DNA of 41,072 nucleotides from Oscillospiraceae bacterium (GCA_009786445.1 WQTE01000011.1:1-41072), one strand, 5' to 3'. Shown: positions 7,964-16,076, counted from the stretch's first letter. The notes: generated from the sequence alone by a model not told the origin. Program-made: numbers and translations.

Positions 7964-8542
7964 CTATGCGTACAGCGGTACTGCTGTTATATCCATGTGC
8001 GGTGGTATTGCAAAATAGGCGGAAACTGCGTGATGCGGGTGCAGTGATATTTGTGCCTGATTTTCGAGGCTTGCATTTACGGTGAGGCTGTGCCCTGAAA
8101 AATTTACATCTATTTGATTTACATTCCATGTCATTTGAATCAGGCTTCGCGGCATAAGCCCTATGTTGACTTCTCTCGGCCCAAGCCTTGCCATTGATGC
8201 ATTTCTCGCCAGCGTGGGCACGCCGTCTCTGCCTTGAACTTGAAACCTTGCAAGCAAGTCTCCGTCATTTGCTCTGCGGGCTGTCCCCTGAAGGGCTGCC
8301 TGTCTGCCCGCATTTGCGAATTCGCTCGCAAATTGCCCCGAGGTAAGAATCCCCATTTCGCGCCTGACTGCTTCTTTGTGCGCTGTAAATGTGGGTTGCT
8401 CGGAGTTTATATTTAGTTGTGAACGCTGACTGTTTATTTGGATAGCGGGTGTCGGGGAGTTTATGTTGAGGTTTGAACGCGTGATATTTAAGCCCACCTG
8501 AGCGCGCTGTTCATTTATGTTTATCCTCATTAACATTGACAT
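7964..8542 (-). CDS. DUF6470 (YviE-like) flagellar-locus protein
   Basis: A 192-aa soluble protein starting MSMLMRININEQRAQVGLNI. It has repeated short beta-like blocks (LNINSPTPAIQINSQRSQLNINSEQP), a middle helical segment and a C-terminal beta-rich part (VDVNFSGHSLTVNASLE-like). This is the DUF6470/YviE type found in Firmicutes between flgL and fliW, exactly its position here. The biochemical role is not known; the position suggests hook-filament assembly or flagellin control. Start: ATG at 8542 after GGGTGAC; further ATGs lie two and four codons later. No signal peptide is visible. Confidence 0.85.
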   Translation of the reverse strand: MSMLMRININEQRAQVGLNITRSNLNINSPTPAIQINSQRSQLNINSEQPTFTAHKEAVRREMGILTSGQFASEFANAGRQAALQGTARRANDGDLLARFQVQGRDGVPTLARNASMARLGPREVNIGLMPRSLIQMTWNVNQIDVNFSGHSLTVNASLENQAQISLHPHHAVSAYFAIPPHMDITAVPLYA

Positions 8543-8597
8543 TTTTTAAGTCACCCGCCTTAGATCATCCGTTATCTCGGCTTCATAGACACGATGC

Positions 8598-8621
8598 GGG
8601 CGATCAATAACCGCCCATACA
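8598..8621. repeat. Short palindromic repeat, GGGCG(A/G)TCAAT family
   Basis: The palindrome GGGCGATCAATAACCGCCC plus the tail ATACA matches the copy at 7070-7093 (GGGCGGTCAATGACCGCCC then CTACA) at 21 of 24 positions. It lies in the leader of the DUF6470 transcript, so it would be an RNA hairpin. Confidence 0.65.
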
Positions 8622-8634
8622 TCGCTTTTGTCAA

Positions 8635-8663
8635 ATTATAGCATATTTTGCTCCAAATGTAAA
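8635..8663 (-). promoter_or_regulatory. Sigma-A type promoter for the DUF6470 gene
   Basis: On the minus strand TTTACA (8658-8663) and a perfect TATAAT (8635-8640) have a 17-bp spacer. The -35 begins just after the flgL stop codon. The predicted leader of about 85 nt contains the palindrome at 8598-8621. Confidence 0.7.
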
Positions 8664-8665
8664 GA

Positions 8666-9778
8666 TTATCTCAGAAAATCCATCAGTGTCGGTTGGATTA
8701 TTCTCGCACCGGCAGATAGTGCCGCTTGATAGACTGTTTCTGCCATACGGAGATTCATTATAACCTCTGCAATATCGGCATCTTCTGCGTTTGATTGCAT
8801 CTCACGGTAGTTGAGCCAATCTGCATCAAATCTTGCATCTATAAGTTCCAGTCTGCGCTGTCTGCCGCCGACTTCTGCTGTTCTTGCCAACAGGTGATTT
8901 TGTGCATCTTGTATCTGGCCTATGAGCAAAGTCATTTCATCTGTCCTGATGGGGCGGGGACCATCAGACGGGTCGTTCGGGTTAATCCAGTTGCCGGTAA
9001 GGCCGTTATATACATCTGTGAGCATACTGAACACATTTCTCATCACCGGCTGATTGGGGTCGTCCGCATCAAACGGGTCCTGTGTTCTGAACATTACGAG
9101 GTCAATACCATTCATAGTCACGGGCATCATTATGCCGGGTCCCACTTCAAACTCAATGATATTACCCCTGAGAAAACTCAGCTCGGGAACTACTGTTCCG
9201 TCCGGCAATACGCCGTTCTCCATCGCGTACTCGTATTCAGCCGCTGTCAAGTTGTCTAACTGCGATAAATTGAAGCCGTTAAACAGGAGATTTCCATCAT
9301 CATCAAGTGTAAACGGTCTGGTTTCAGCGGGAGCTCCACCTGCAAAGTCACCCGGGGTATTGAATCCGCTGAATACAAACCTGTCGCCGAATGTGGTGTT
9401 GAGTGAATCAAGGAAGTGGGTTCTCATTTGCCCTACAAACCTTGAGATATTTACTTTGTCAGAAGGAGTCATTGTGCCGCCCGAGCTTACCATTTCCTCA
9501 TATATATATCCAAGAGTCCGTTGCATCTCCATGACACCTGATTCGGTTTGTGTCAGCCAGTCTTTTGCCGAGCCGATGGACTGCTGGAAATGGTCAATAC
9601 GGGAGAGCCTGTTGCGTGCCGCTTGCCCGAAAACAAGCGCAGAAGGATTGTCGCTGATATGCGCCCACTGTCTGCCGCTTGACAATTGATTTTGCAGTCT
9701 GTCTACTCTGCCGAGATTATTATTGAGGTTGCTGAGAAGCGTGTTTCTGAGCATTGAATTAGTGACCCTTGATACCAT
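8666..9778 (-). CDS. flgL: Flagellar hook-associated protein 3 FlgL
   Basis: A 370-aa hook-filament junction protein, related to the flagellin N- and C-terminal helices. The N-terminus MVSRVTNSMLRNTLLSNLNNNL and the segment QNQLSSGRQWAHISDNPSA are diagnostic, as is the C-terminal heptad region (ADIAEVIMNLRMAETVYQAALSAGARI...). Start: ATG at 9778 after AAGGAGG; the track ORF adds 32 untranslated codons. The surface domain contains LDDDGNLLFNG, a motif also repeated in FliD here. It follows flgK across a 127-bp gap that holds a short palindrome. Confidence 0.96.
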   Translation of the reverse strand: MVSRVTNSMLRNTLLSNLNNNLGRVDRLQNQLSSGRQWAHISDNPSALVFGQAARNRLSRIDHFQQSIGSAKDWLTQTESGVMEMQRTLGYIYEEMVSSGGTMTPSDKVNISRFVGQMRTHFLDSLNTTFGDRFVFSGFNTPGDFAGGAPAETRPFTLDDDGNLLFNGFNLSQLDNLTAAEYEYAMENGVLPDGTVVPELSFLRGNIIEFEVGPGIMMPVTMNGIDLVMFRTQDPFDADDPNQPVMRNVFSMLTDVYNGLTGNWINPNDPSDGPRPIRTDEMTLLIGQIQDAQNHLLARTAEVGGRQRRLELIDARFDADWLNYREMQSNAEDADIAEVIMNLRMAETVYQAALSAGARIIQPTLMDFLR

Positions 9779-9856
9779 GATTATTTCCTCCTTGTTTTGC
9801 GAGACGATGTTGGCACCGTCCCCTACGGTTATGCGGGAATACCCTTTGTGGGGGGC

Positions 9857-9880
9857 GGGATGCGCAAGGCGCATCCCCTA
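9857..9880. repeat. Short palindromic repeat between flgK and flgL
   Basis: GGGATGCGC (9857-9865) and GCGCATCCC (9869-9877) form a perfect 9-bp stem with a 3-base loop. A related TGCGCA palindrome occurs inside the element at 7045-7173. A nearby CACCGTCCCCTAC string (about 9813) belongs to the GGGAC/GTCCC family seen elsewhere. Confidence 0.6.
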
Positions 9881-9905
9881 CCCGGGCGCATAAAGTGCGT
9901 TATTA

Positions 9906-11729
9906 TTATAGTCCTACTCGACCTGTGCCGTTTATGAGCCTGTCGAGGGCTTCGTCTATTGCTGTTATTACACGGGCTGCGCCGTTGTATGCGTGCTGGA
10001 ATCTGACCAGTCCTACCATTTCTTCGTCAAGTGAAACTCCGGCGATTGCCGCTCTCTGGTTGCCGGCTGCGAGTGTCAGAAGTCTGCTTGTTGTCGTGTT
10101 ATTATGTGCTGTGTGCAGGGTGTTTGCAATGTCCAGCCTTATAATTGTGCCGTAATCGTCGAAAGTGCCTATCTCTCTTGTCCTTGCGTTTTCACCCGAA
10201 CCAATTGTTACGGTGATGCCCGTCTGCCCGAAAATGCTGTACATGGCATTCATATTTTCATTGTTACCTCTTTGGAGTTCTGTTGAATCTCCGCCGGTTC
10301 TGACGATACGCGATGAAGAGGCTGCAATGTTGTATTCACTGGCGAGAATGTCATCACTGACAAAGAAGTTTAAGGCTGTGATGTAGGCAAGTTCGTCAGC
10401 GGTAACTTCAAATCTTGCGCCAACAACGTCGGGATGACTTGAATCAGCTCCCGCAATTTCATTACCATCTTCGTCAACAAATATCATACGACCAATCGGA
10501 TTGCCCTCCGGGTCATAAGCATTAAAGAACCTTATACCTGTTTCCGAACCCAACGGATTGTCTGTCCAGCCTTGTGCGTGTTGTTGATTTATCTCTACAA
10601 ACAGGGCACGGGCGAGGTCATTTATCATCTCGATGTAGTATGGAATACCGCGCGATCTGGTGTCCGGAACATCTCCTATGCCATCACGGACATCCATGTG
10701 GGCTTTTATCTCACCGCCTGAAATTCTTCTCATATCTACTGCTGCGGCTCGTACAGAGTCCATATAACGCCGCATATCATCTCGCCATGCATCCATATCC
10801 ATGTCGAATCTCGGTACCGACGGGTCATTTCCTGAATCAAACGGGAATGGCGCACTGCGTGCGGGGTCGAACTCTCTGGGCATAAACTCCGCCCAAAGAG
10901 GTACCGCTACCATCGTGTTCACGCCTTGTACAGGGTTTTCCAGCCAGCCGATACTCATAGTCATGCGCCTGTCGTGGTGAACCGCTGTCTCGCCCGCAAT
11001 TGTGAGACTAAATACGCTCTGACCAAACTGATCTTCACGCTCTTCCCAATCTATGTCTATCAGACGTGAAAGCTCATCGAGTTCCAGATTACGCCTATCT
11101 CTCAGGTCGTTTGCTATAAGCCCGGTTACCTCAAAGTTATAGATTTGCATATTTAATTGACGTATACTCTCAAGACGTCTGTTTACTTCACCTGTTTTGG
11201 TGATTACCGCTCTGTTTTCTGATTCTTGGAGAGCTACCAGTCCATCGTGGTTCATGCGAAGCATTTGAACAAGGTCTTCGGCTGTTGTACGCATCAGCAC
11301 ACGCGGAGCACCTGCCACCGGGTCGTTAGTGGTAATTTTCATTGACCTGAAAAACTCTGCCATAGCGTGGTTTATGCTGGTGGCTTCATTTGCATTATCA
11401 AAAAACGACTCAACATATGAAAGACTTTGTGACCTGGTGTTCCAGTAGGAAAACGTTGTCATCTCACTACGAAAACGCCTGTCCAGATATGATGAGCGAA
11501 TCTGCTCAAGAATCTGTACACGCGTACCTCCGCCAACAGTTGCCGAAGATACGGGGGCATATCTTCCCACTGACTCAAACGGAGCATGTGCTGCCTGACG
11601 GACACTTTGACGGGTAAATCCTGCTGTATCTACGTTGGCAATGTTGTGACCTGTTACTTCCAGCCCGAATTGAGCTGTTGTGAGGCCGCTTCTGCCAATT
11701 TCAAGTCCGAAAAATGATGATCTTATCAT
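9906..11729 (-). CDS. flgK: Flagellar hook-associated protein 1 FlgK
   Basis: A 607-aa hook-filament junction protein. The N-terminus (MIRSSFFGLEIGRSGLTTAQFGLEVTGHNIANVDTAGFTRQ) carries the rod/hook/HAP signature. The C-terminus (SLDEEMVGLVRFQHAYNGAARVITAIDEAL) is the usual FlgK terminal helix, which packs against the N-terminal one. The central part forms the variable surface domain and includes FVDEDGNEIAG. Length is in the normal range (about 500-620). It follows flgN across a 281-bp gap with hairpins and a candidate sigma-28 promoter. Export relies on the FlgN chaperone encoded upstream. Confidence 0.96.
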   Translation of the reverse strand: MIRSSFFGLEIGRSGLTTAQFGLEVTGHNIANVDTAGFTRQSVRQAAHAPFESVGRYAPVSSATVGGGTRVQILEQIRSSYLDRRFRSEMTTFSYWNTRSQSLSYVESFFDNANEATSINHAMAEFFRSMKITTNDPVAGAPRVLMRTTAEDLVQMLRMNHDGLVALQESENRAVITKTGEVNRRLESIRQLNMQIYNFEVTGLIANDLRDRRNLELDELSRLIDIDWEEREDQFGQSVFSLTIAGETAVHHDRRMTMSIGWLENPVQGVNTMVAVPLWAEFMPREFDPARSAPFPFDSGNDPSVPRFDMDMDAWRDDMRRYMDSVRAAAVDMRRISGGEIKAHMDVRDGIGDVPDTRSRGIPYYIEMINDLARALFVEINQQHAQGWTDNPLGSETGIRFFNAYDPEGNPIGRMIFVDEDGNEIAGADSSHPDVVGARFEVTADELAYITALNFFVSDDILASEYNIAASSSRIVRTGGDSTELQRGNNENMNAMYSIFGQTGITVTIGSGENARTREIGTFDDYGTIIRLDIANTLHTAHNNTTTSRLLTLAAGNQRAAIAGVSLDEEMVGLVRFQHAYNGAARVITAIDEALDRLINGTGRVGL

Positions 11730-11860
11730 AACAATATCTCCCTGTGCTATGCATCTTTGAAATGCTTTCGGGAGAATCCATTCTCTCTGCGGTTATTTGC
11801 AATCCTTGCTTATTTATCGCGGTGGTCGGAACACCGGGGACACCGTCCCTATACTTTATA

Positions 11861-11886
11861 TTATCGTTGTTTTTTCAGTTTTCTTA
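11861..11886 (-). promoter_or_regulatory. Candidate sigma-28 promoter for flgK
   Basis: On the minus strand TAAG (11883-11886), 14 bp, then AACGATAA (11861-11868). Compare the sigma-28 consensus TAAA-N14/16-GCCGATAA. The ACGATAA core is shared with the candidates before fliD and flgM. A GGGGAC/CCGTCCC short palindrome follows at 11836-11853. Confidence 0.4.
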
Positions 11887-11903
11887 ACTGTTTTTTGAAA
11901 TAT

Positions 11904-11943
11904 AATCGGAAACTATTTTGCTCTCATTTGCTAGTTTCCGATT
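11904..11943. repeat. 12-bp perfect inverted repeat between flgN and flgK
   Basis: AATCGGAAACTA (11904-11915) and its exact complement (11932-11943) have a 16-base loop. No T run follows on the minus strand, so it is not a standard terminator for flgN. It may act as an mRNA processing or stability hairpin, or as an operator upstream of the candidate flgK promoter. Confidence 0.6.
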
Positions 11944-11948
11944 CATTT

Positions 11949-11990
11949 ACAACCTACAACTCGTATAGTGGTTGCGGGTTGTTTTTGTTT
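11949..11990 (+). terminator. Terminator-like hairpin in plus orientation between flgN and flgK
   Basis: ACAACCTACAAC (11949-11960) pairs with GTTGCGGGTTGT (11971-11982) over 11 of 12 bases including one wobble. TTTTTGTTTAATTTTT follows on the plus strand. That is the layout of a Rho-independent terminator, but all neighbouring genes run on the minus strand. It could stop antisense transcription or end a short plus-strand RNA. Confidence 0.45.
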
Positions 11991-12010
11991 AATTTTTATG
12001 GTTTTACGGC

Positions 12011-12517
12011 TTACGCATGACCGTCGATAAATCCTGTTGATTTTCTGCGCTCGGTTGTGGATTTTCCATCGCCGCCATACATATTGTTGAGAGGGTCTTC
12101 TGCACCTGCCATTAGCTCAAGCATGGTCTCGGAATATTCCAGGTGAGATTTTATCAGCTCGCGGTTTTCCGCGTTGATAGTTGCGTGTTGCTCAACCATG
12201 ACGGTAAGCAGCTTTTGCATCGGCTCAAGCTTGGCTTTTTCGTTTTGGGTGGCAGTCTCAAGTATAGCTGTAATCGTAATGCCTGTTTCGGGAATCCCGA
12301 TTTCTCTTGCTATGTTCTTGTTAATCTCTGTACGCTTTTTCTCAAGCGCACCCAGTTTATTAATCTGCTTGATTTGAAGCCTGATAACATCCTCAAGTTT
12401 AGTAGACTCACCCGCTACGATAATCTCCCGCTCTTCTTTTGCAAGCTCAAGCAAGTCCGCAACGATGACTTTTTCATCCTGTAAAATAGAGTACAGGTCA
12501 AGGATGGTCTGTCTCAT
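12011..12517 (-). CDS. flgN: Flagellar export chaperone FlgN
   Basis: A 168-aa all-helical protein. The N-terminal part (MRQTILDLYSILQDEKVIVADLLELAKEEREIIVAG) and the two-helix hairpin match FlgN, the chaperone that escorts FlgK and FlgL to the FlhA export gate. The C-terminal tail (STTERRKSTGFIDGHA) is polar and probably flexible, as in Firmicutes homologues. The ATG shares one base with the flgM stop (TGATG), so translation is coupled. It is followed by flgK, its client. FlgN is poorly conserved, so gene order carries much of the weight. Confidence 0.9.
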   Translation of the reverse strand: MRQTILDLYSILQDEKVIVADLLELAKEEREIIVAGESTKLEDVIRLQIKQINKLGALEKKRTEINKNIAREIGIPETGITITAILETATQNEKAKLEPMQKLLTVMVEQHATINAENRELIKSHLEYSETMLELMAGAEDPLNNMYGGDGKSTTERRKSTGFIDGHA

Positions 12518-12813
12518 CAGCGAGATCCAAGGACACTTGAGAGAATTCTGTCGGCGATGTCTTCGCTGCTTACACTGTATGTACCGTTTTGTACAGCAAC
12601 TTTAATCGCATCGATTCGGTTCTTCTCTTCGGGCGTACGAGTCTCAACAGCTTCTCTGGCTTCTTGCAGTGACTTTTTGAAACTGAGGGCTTCAGCAGAG
12701 AATGTTACCTCATCGCGGCCTGCATTCGGCTTTTGAGGAGATGTTACGCTGCGGCTCGAATTTGCCTGATAGCTCCTTGCAATATTTGGATTAATGATTG
12801 GGTTAATTTTCAT
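12517..12813 (-). CDS. flgM: Anti-sigma-28 factor FlgM
   Basis: A 98-aa protein that binds sigma-28 (FliA, at about 19 kb) and is lost by export once the hook is done. It has the pattern of the family: MKINPIINPNIARSYQ, a disordered middle (SSRSVTSPQKPNAGRDEVTFSAEALSF) and the C-terminal binding helices (RIDAIKVAVQNGTYSVSSEDIADRILSSVL). Start: ATG at 12813 after AAGGTGATCA; the track ORF starts 14 codons early. A candidate sigma-28 promoter lies upstream, which would give the usual feedback loop. It is coupled to flgN. Confidence 0.95.
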   Translation of the reverse strand: MKINPIINPNIARSYQANSSRSVTSPQKPNAGRDEVTFSAEALSFKKSLQEAREAVETRTPEEKNRIDAIKVAVQNGTYSVSSEDIADRILSSVLGSR

Positions 12814-12881
12814 CTTGATCACCTTCTTAAACCCGGCTCCGTGTATTTTTCGCACAGGTTTTTGATTAGTTTCCGCTTGGA

Positions 12882-12940
12882 GTATTACGGATAATACTTC
12901 CTTACACTTACATTATCGTAACACTTAGCCTAAAACATTA
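12882..12940 (-). promoter_or_regulatory. Candidate sigma-28 promoter and leader hairpin for flgM-flgN
   Basis: On the minus strand TAAT (12937-12940), 16 bp, then TACGATAA (12913-12920). The -10 octamer is identical to that of the fliD candidate. Just downstream, AGTATTA/TAATACT (12882-12899) forms a 7-bp hairpin with a 4-base loop in the roughly 90-nt leader. flgM operons in Bacillus are sigma-28 dependent, which supports the call. Confidence 0.5.
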
Positions 12941-12962
12941 GCTTTTTTTAATAATAATTTAA

Positions 12963-13361
12963 TTATTTGTGCCCCAGTTTTGCCGAACTTTTGAGATTCG
13001 CTTCGTCTTCCCCCGGTTTTCGTCCCGAAACACTCTGCTCAAGCAGCGAAGCCGCCTTTTCCGCACAGCTTTTGCAAAGTCTTCCGGTGTTAATGGGTTT
13101 TTTGCATCTTTCGCAAAATAGCGAACCCTCTCCGGAAGGACCGTCAAGAATCAACCTGCCTTCTTTGAGAAGGTGGAGTATAATGGCTTTTGGTACTTCC
13201 GTTTCTTCTGCTACAGTGTCTATATTTGTCTGCTTGTGCTCGTAGATATAGTCTCTGACAGTAATAAAGTCCCTGTCAATCTGTTCCAGACAATCCGGAC
13301 ATATTCTTCCCCCTAAACTGGCAAACGGTTTTCTGCAATACTTGCACGATAAAATATTCAT
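12963..13361 (-). CDS. YvyF-like flagellar operon protein (zinc-ribbon type)
   Basis: A 132-aa protein with three cysteine pairs: CKYC near the start with CPDC after it, then CERC and CKSC. This is a double zinc-ribbon-like layout around a helix-turn-helix-like middle (TVAEETEVPKAIILHLLKEGRLIL). It matches the YvyF/flagellar operon protein family that lies upstream of flgM in Firmicutes. The middle is of the kind seen in DNA-binding regulators, so a regulatory role is plausible but unproven. Start: ATG at 13361 after GGAGGATG. The tail (GEDEANLKSSAKLGHK) is polar. Confidence 0.85.
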   Translation of the reverse strand: MNILSCKYCRKPFASLGGRICPDCLEQIDRDFITVRDYIYEHKQTNIDTVAEETEVPKAIILHLLKEGRLILDGPSGEGSLFCERCKKPINTGRLCKSCAEKAASLLEQSVSGRKPGEDEANLKSSAKLGHK

Positions 13362-13404
13362 ATAGACATCCTCCTATTTAAACTAATATCTACTATATAT
13401 AATA

Positions 13405-14184
13405 CTACCGTCTCATGGTATTTGCAATACCTTCCATCTCATCTGCTGTAGTTAATGCACGTGAAGCGAGCTGAAAAGCCCTCTGAGTCCTGATAAGCCG
13501 GGTCATTTCTTCTGCCAAATTAACATTTGAACCTTCTAACATCCCCTGACGTACAAGTGTATCCGGAGCTATCGCCAATATTTCACCCGCTGATTCAACA
13601 TGGCGGAATAATCCTTGCCCTGATTGCTCAAGCCCGCCTATATTTGTGAATGTCACCATACCAAGCTGTGCGGTGCCGATAATTTCACCGTTTAGGACAA
13701 ATTGGAGTTCTCCGGTAGGTAGTACATCCATTCTGTCAATAGGGAAAGGTATTTCTATGCGCTCACCGTCGGGGTCAAGCACATAAAGTCCGTTTCCGTT
13801 TACCAAAAATCTGCCTTCTTCCTCGGCGCTGATGGCGAATGAACCGTTTCTTGTGAATACCGTTTCACCGTTTTCATCGGAAAGGGTGAAAAATCCTTCT
13901 CCCTGAATGGCGAAATCCAAATCTCTTTCGGTTCTTTGGAAATTTCCTGTTCTCCAGTCTCTGCCGATACCTGCAATCAGAACACTGTGCCCTTTCTGAT
14001 TGTGCTCCTCCGGCGATCTGGGAAAACTTGGATTCAGACCTGTTGTGTACATTGCGGATTGAAAATCCAACCTGGCATTTTTAAAAGCCGTTGTGTTTAC
14101 ATTTGCCACATTATTTGAAATTACTTCAAGTCTGGTTTGTTGCTGGCGCAGTGCTGTCGCTGCTATTGATTTGGCTTCAAACAT
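13405..14184 (-). CDS. flgG: Flagellar distal rod protein FlgG (FlhP-like)
   Basis: A 259-aa axial protein. The N-terminus (MFEAKSIAATALRQQQTRLEVISNNVANVNTTAFKNARLDF) carries the rod signature. Middle motifs ERDLDFAIQGEGFFTLSDENGE and TRNGSFAIS are shared by FlgE/F/G. The C-terminus (NVNLAEEMTRLIRTQRAFQLASRALTTADEM) is the standard FlgG end. Start: ATG sharing one base with the previous stop (TAATG). It is the second of two paralogous rod genes, the arrangement of Bacillus flhO-flhP. FlgG or FlhP naming is a matter of convention. Confidence 0.92.
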   Translation of the reverse strand: MFEAKSIAATALRQQQTRLEVISNNVANVNTTAFKNARLDFQSAMYTTGLNPSFPRSPEEHNQKGHSVLIAGIGRDWRTGNFQRTERDLDFAIQGEGFFTLSDENGETVFTRNGSFAISAEEEGRFLVNGNGLYVLDPDGERIEIPFPIDRMDVLPTGELQFVLNGEIIGTAQLGMVTFTNIGGLEQSGQGLFRHVESAGEILAIAPDTLVRQGMLEGSNVNLAEEMTRLIRTQRAFQLASRALTTADEMEGIANTMRR

Positions 14185-15014
14185 TATCTTAGTCTCCCTA
14201 TATCATTCACTGCTCTGCCTACTGTTTCATCTATCATCTGTAACATACGCTGATTTGTTTCGTAGGTTCTGAACATCGCTATCATATCTACCATTTCACG
14301 TCCGATGTCTACGTTTGACATTTCTATAAAGCCTTGAGCGATTCTGAATTCGTGAGGCTCAGGCAGCGGGTCTTCTGTTGCAAAAAACAGGTTTAGACCT
14401 TCTCTCCTGAGCGTTGTGTTGTCTTCAAATGAGACTACTCGTATGGTGTCTATGAATCCGTCATCATTCCACACGCCGCCTTGCTGGTCAACCCTGAAAT
14501 TGAGCCCGCCGACATTTATCGGACCGTTTTCTCCAAGTAAAAAATTTCCGTTGCCGTCTACGAGATATCCCAGATTGTCTAAATAAAATGCACCTGCTTT
14601 TGTAAATCTTTCGCCGTTTTCCGTAGACACGACAAAAAATGCATCTCCGATAAGCGCAAGGTCTGTCGGCCGCTCCGTACCTTCAAGATTACCCATAGCA
14701 AAATCGGTGTAAAGGTGGTCTACCTGAACACCAAGTCTCATCGGGCCTACTCCCGGAGCAAACCACGGCCCTGCCGGCCATCTCCCTGACTGCGGAACTT
14801 CTTCCGGGTAAACGCCATCCGGCACCCCGGGGCGCCTCATGGCTGTTCTATGGTCATTTATACGCCTGACAAGCACATCATCAAAGCTGTGCGAGATAAA
14901 GTGGTCTTTTTTAAAGGCTGTTGTATCGGCGTTTGCAATGTTATGTGAAATGGTCTCCATTCTCCTGCGTTGCAGTAACATTCCCTGTCCCGCTATATAC
15001 AGACCTCTTACCAT
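14184..15014 (-). CDS. flgF: Flagellar rod protein, FlgF/FlhO-like
   Basis: A 276-aa rod protein: N-terminal MVRGLYIAGQGMLLQRRRMETISHNIANADTTAFKKD, middle TDLALIGDAFFVVSTENGERFTKAGAF, C-terminal SNVDIGREMVDMIAMFRTYETNQRMLQMIDETVG. It forms part of the proximal or distal rod between MS ring and hook. The best start is the ATG at 15014 after GGGAGAAAAGC; the track adds seven codons. An insertion of about 50 residues after the first helix (RRPGVPDGVYPEEVPQSGRW) is rich in Pro and Gly. A candidate sigma-28 promoter lies 55 bp upstream. FlgF and FlgG cannot be told apart with certainty by eye. Confidence 0.88.
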   Translation of the reverse strand: MVRGLYIAGQGMLLQRRRMETISHNIANADTTAFKKDHFISHSFDDVLVRRINDHRTAMRRPGVPDGVYPEEVPQSGRWPAGPWFAPGVGPMRLGVQVDHLYTDFAMGNLEGTERPTDLALIGDAFFVVSTENGERFTKAGAFYLDNLGYLVDGNGNFLLGENGPINVGGLNFRVDQQGGVWNDDGFIDTIRVVSFEDNTTLRREGLNLFFATEDPLPEPHEFRIAQGFIEMSNVDIGREMVDMIAMFRTYETNQRMLQMIDETVGRAVNDIGRLR

Positions 15015-15068
15015 AGCTTTTCTCCCGTCTGACAAAATTTCAAAAAGATAAAATGTTTCTTACTTAAT

Positions 15069-15095
15069 ATATCGTGTTTTTAGCGATAAACCTTA
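15069..15095 (-). promoter_or_regulatory. Candidate sigma-28 promoter for flgF-flgG
   Basis: On the minus strand TAAG (15092-15095), 15 bp, then CACGATAT (15069-15076), six of eight bases of GCCGATAT. The spacing and TAAG element equal those of the fliK-like promoter. It lies in the 135-bp gap after the ribokinase gene. Confidence 0.4.
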
Positions 15096-15149
15096 ACAGA
15101 AATTTTTGGAGTGCTTTCACGTTTGTTTCAAGCGAGCTGTTGCGATTAC

Positions 15150-16076
15150 TTACTTGTGGCAGTCTTCGCTGCGCAACTTGAGTTTGCTGGCCTTAACCTC
15201 TTGGCGTGTGGGAATTGAATGTGATGCTCCTAAACTACTTACGGTGATTGCCGCAGCTTTACTTGTCAGCTCAATCGCATTAGGAACACTCATTTCTTCA
15301 AGTATACACGCAAGAAAAAATCCGGTGAATGTATCGCCTGCGGCTGTTGTGTCTACGACCGATACACTATAGCTGCCAAACGAAAAAGTAGTGTTTTCAT
15401 CACAATAAATGCAACCGTTTTCACCGAGTGTCAGAACTACTTTACATGATGGGTATCTCTTAAGAAGGGCATTACAGATGTCCGCACCGGACTTCTCCCC
15501 CGTAATCTCATATCCCTCTATTTCATTGAGTATAAACCAATTCACATACTTTAAGGCTTCCGAAGCGGCTAATTTTTTGTCTATGGGAGACGGGTTGAGG
15601 GCAATCTGCAATCCCCGCCTTTTTGCAGCCTCCATCGCATATTCGATATTGTTGGTCTCATTTTGGAGGAGTAGCAAGTCGCCGCGCTCGAAACCGGACA
15701 AGGCTTTATCAATATCTGCCTCTGTGAGGTCACCGTTTGCTCCCGCAAAAATGACAATGCTGTTTTGACCATTTTTATCTACCTGAATTATGGCATGACC
15801 TGTTGGGTGCTTTGAAGTGGTCACATAGGTTGTATCAACATTGTTTGCTATAAGTTGTTCCCGCAATAAAGCCCCGTCGTCGCCAATTTTACCGCAATGA
15901 TATACATTAGCTCCTGCTCTTGCCAGAGCGATGGATTGGTTAAGCCCTTTCCCACCGCAAAAGTTGGTCTTTGCCGTACTTGAAATCGTTTCTCCGGGAC
16001 GTACAATTGCCTCCACATTATATACATGGTCTATGTTGAGAGAGCCTAAACATAGGATTTTCACTTTATTGCTCAT
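15150..16076 (-). CDS. rbsK: Ribokinase-like PfkB-family sugar kinase
   Basis: A 308-aa kinase of the PfkB/ribokinase fold. The glycine-rich N-terminal motif FCGGKGLNQSIALARAGA and the catalytic loop VDTTAAGDTFTGFF (catalytic Asp, anion hole) are intact, as is LNPSP before the lid. It probably phosphorylates ribose or a related sugar in the cytosol; the substrate cannot be fixed. No transporter or sugar-pathway neighbours are present. It sits between the swrB-like gene (39 bp upstream) and the rod genes, so it may be co-transcribed with flagellar genes. The start is uncertain: ATG at 16076 with AAAGGA directly before it, TTG at 16085, or GTG at 16067. Confidence 0.85.
   Translation of the reverse strand: MSNKVKILCLGSLNIDHVYNVEAIVRPGETISSTAKTNFCGGKGLNQSIALARAGANVYHCGKIGDDGALLREQLIANNVDTTYVTTSKHPTGHAIIQVDKNGQNSIVIFAGANGDLTEADIDKALSGFERGDLLLLQNETNNIEYAMEAAKRRGLQIALNPSPIDKKLAASEALKYVNWFILNEIEGYEITGEKSGADICNALLKRYPSCKVVLTLGENGCIYCDENTTFSFGSYSVSVVDTTAAGDTFTGFFLACILEEMSVPNAIELTSKAAAITVSSLGASHSIPTRQEVKASKLKLRSEDCHK

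Noticed and set aside
11757-12020. Plus-strand ORF (87 aa) in the flgN-flgK gap
   Set aside because: It crosses two hairpins and a terminator-like structure, has no ribosome site and no known similarity.
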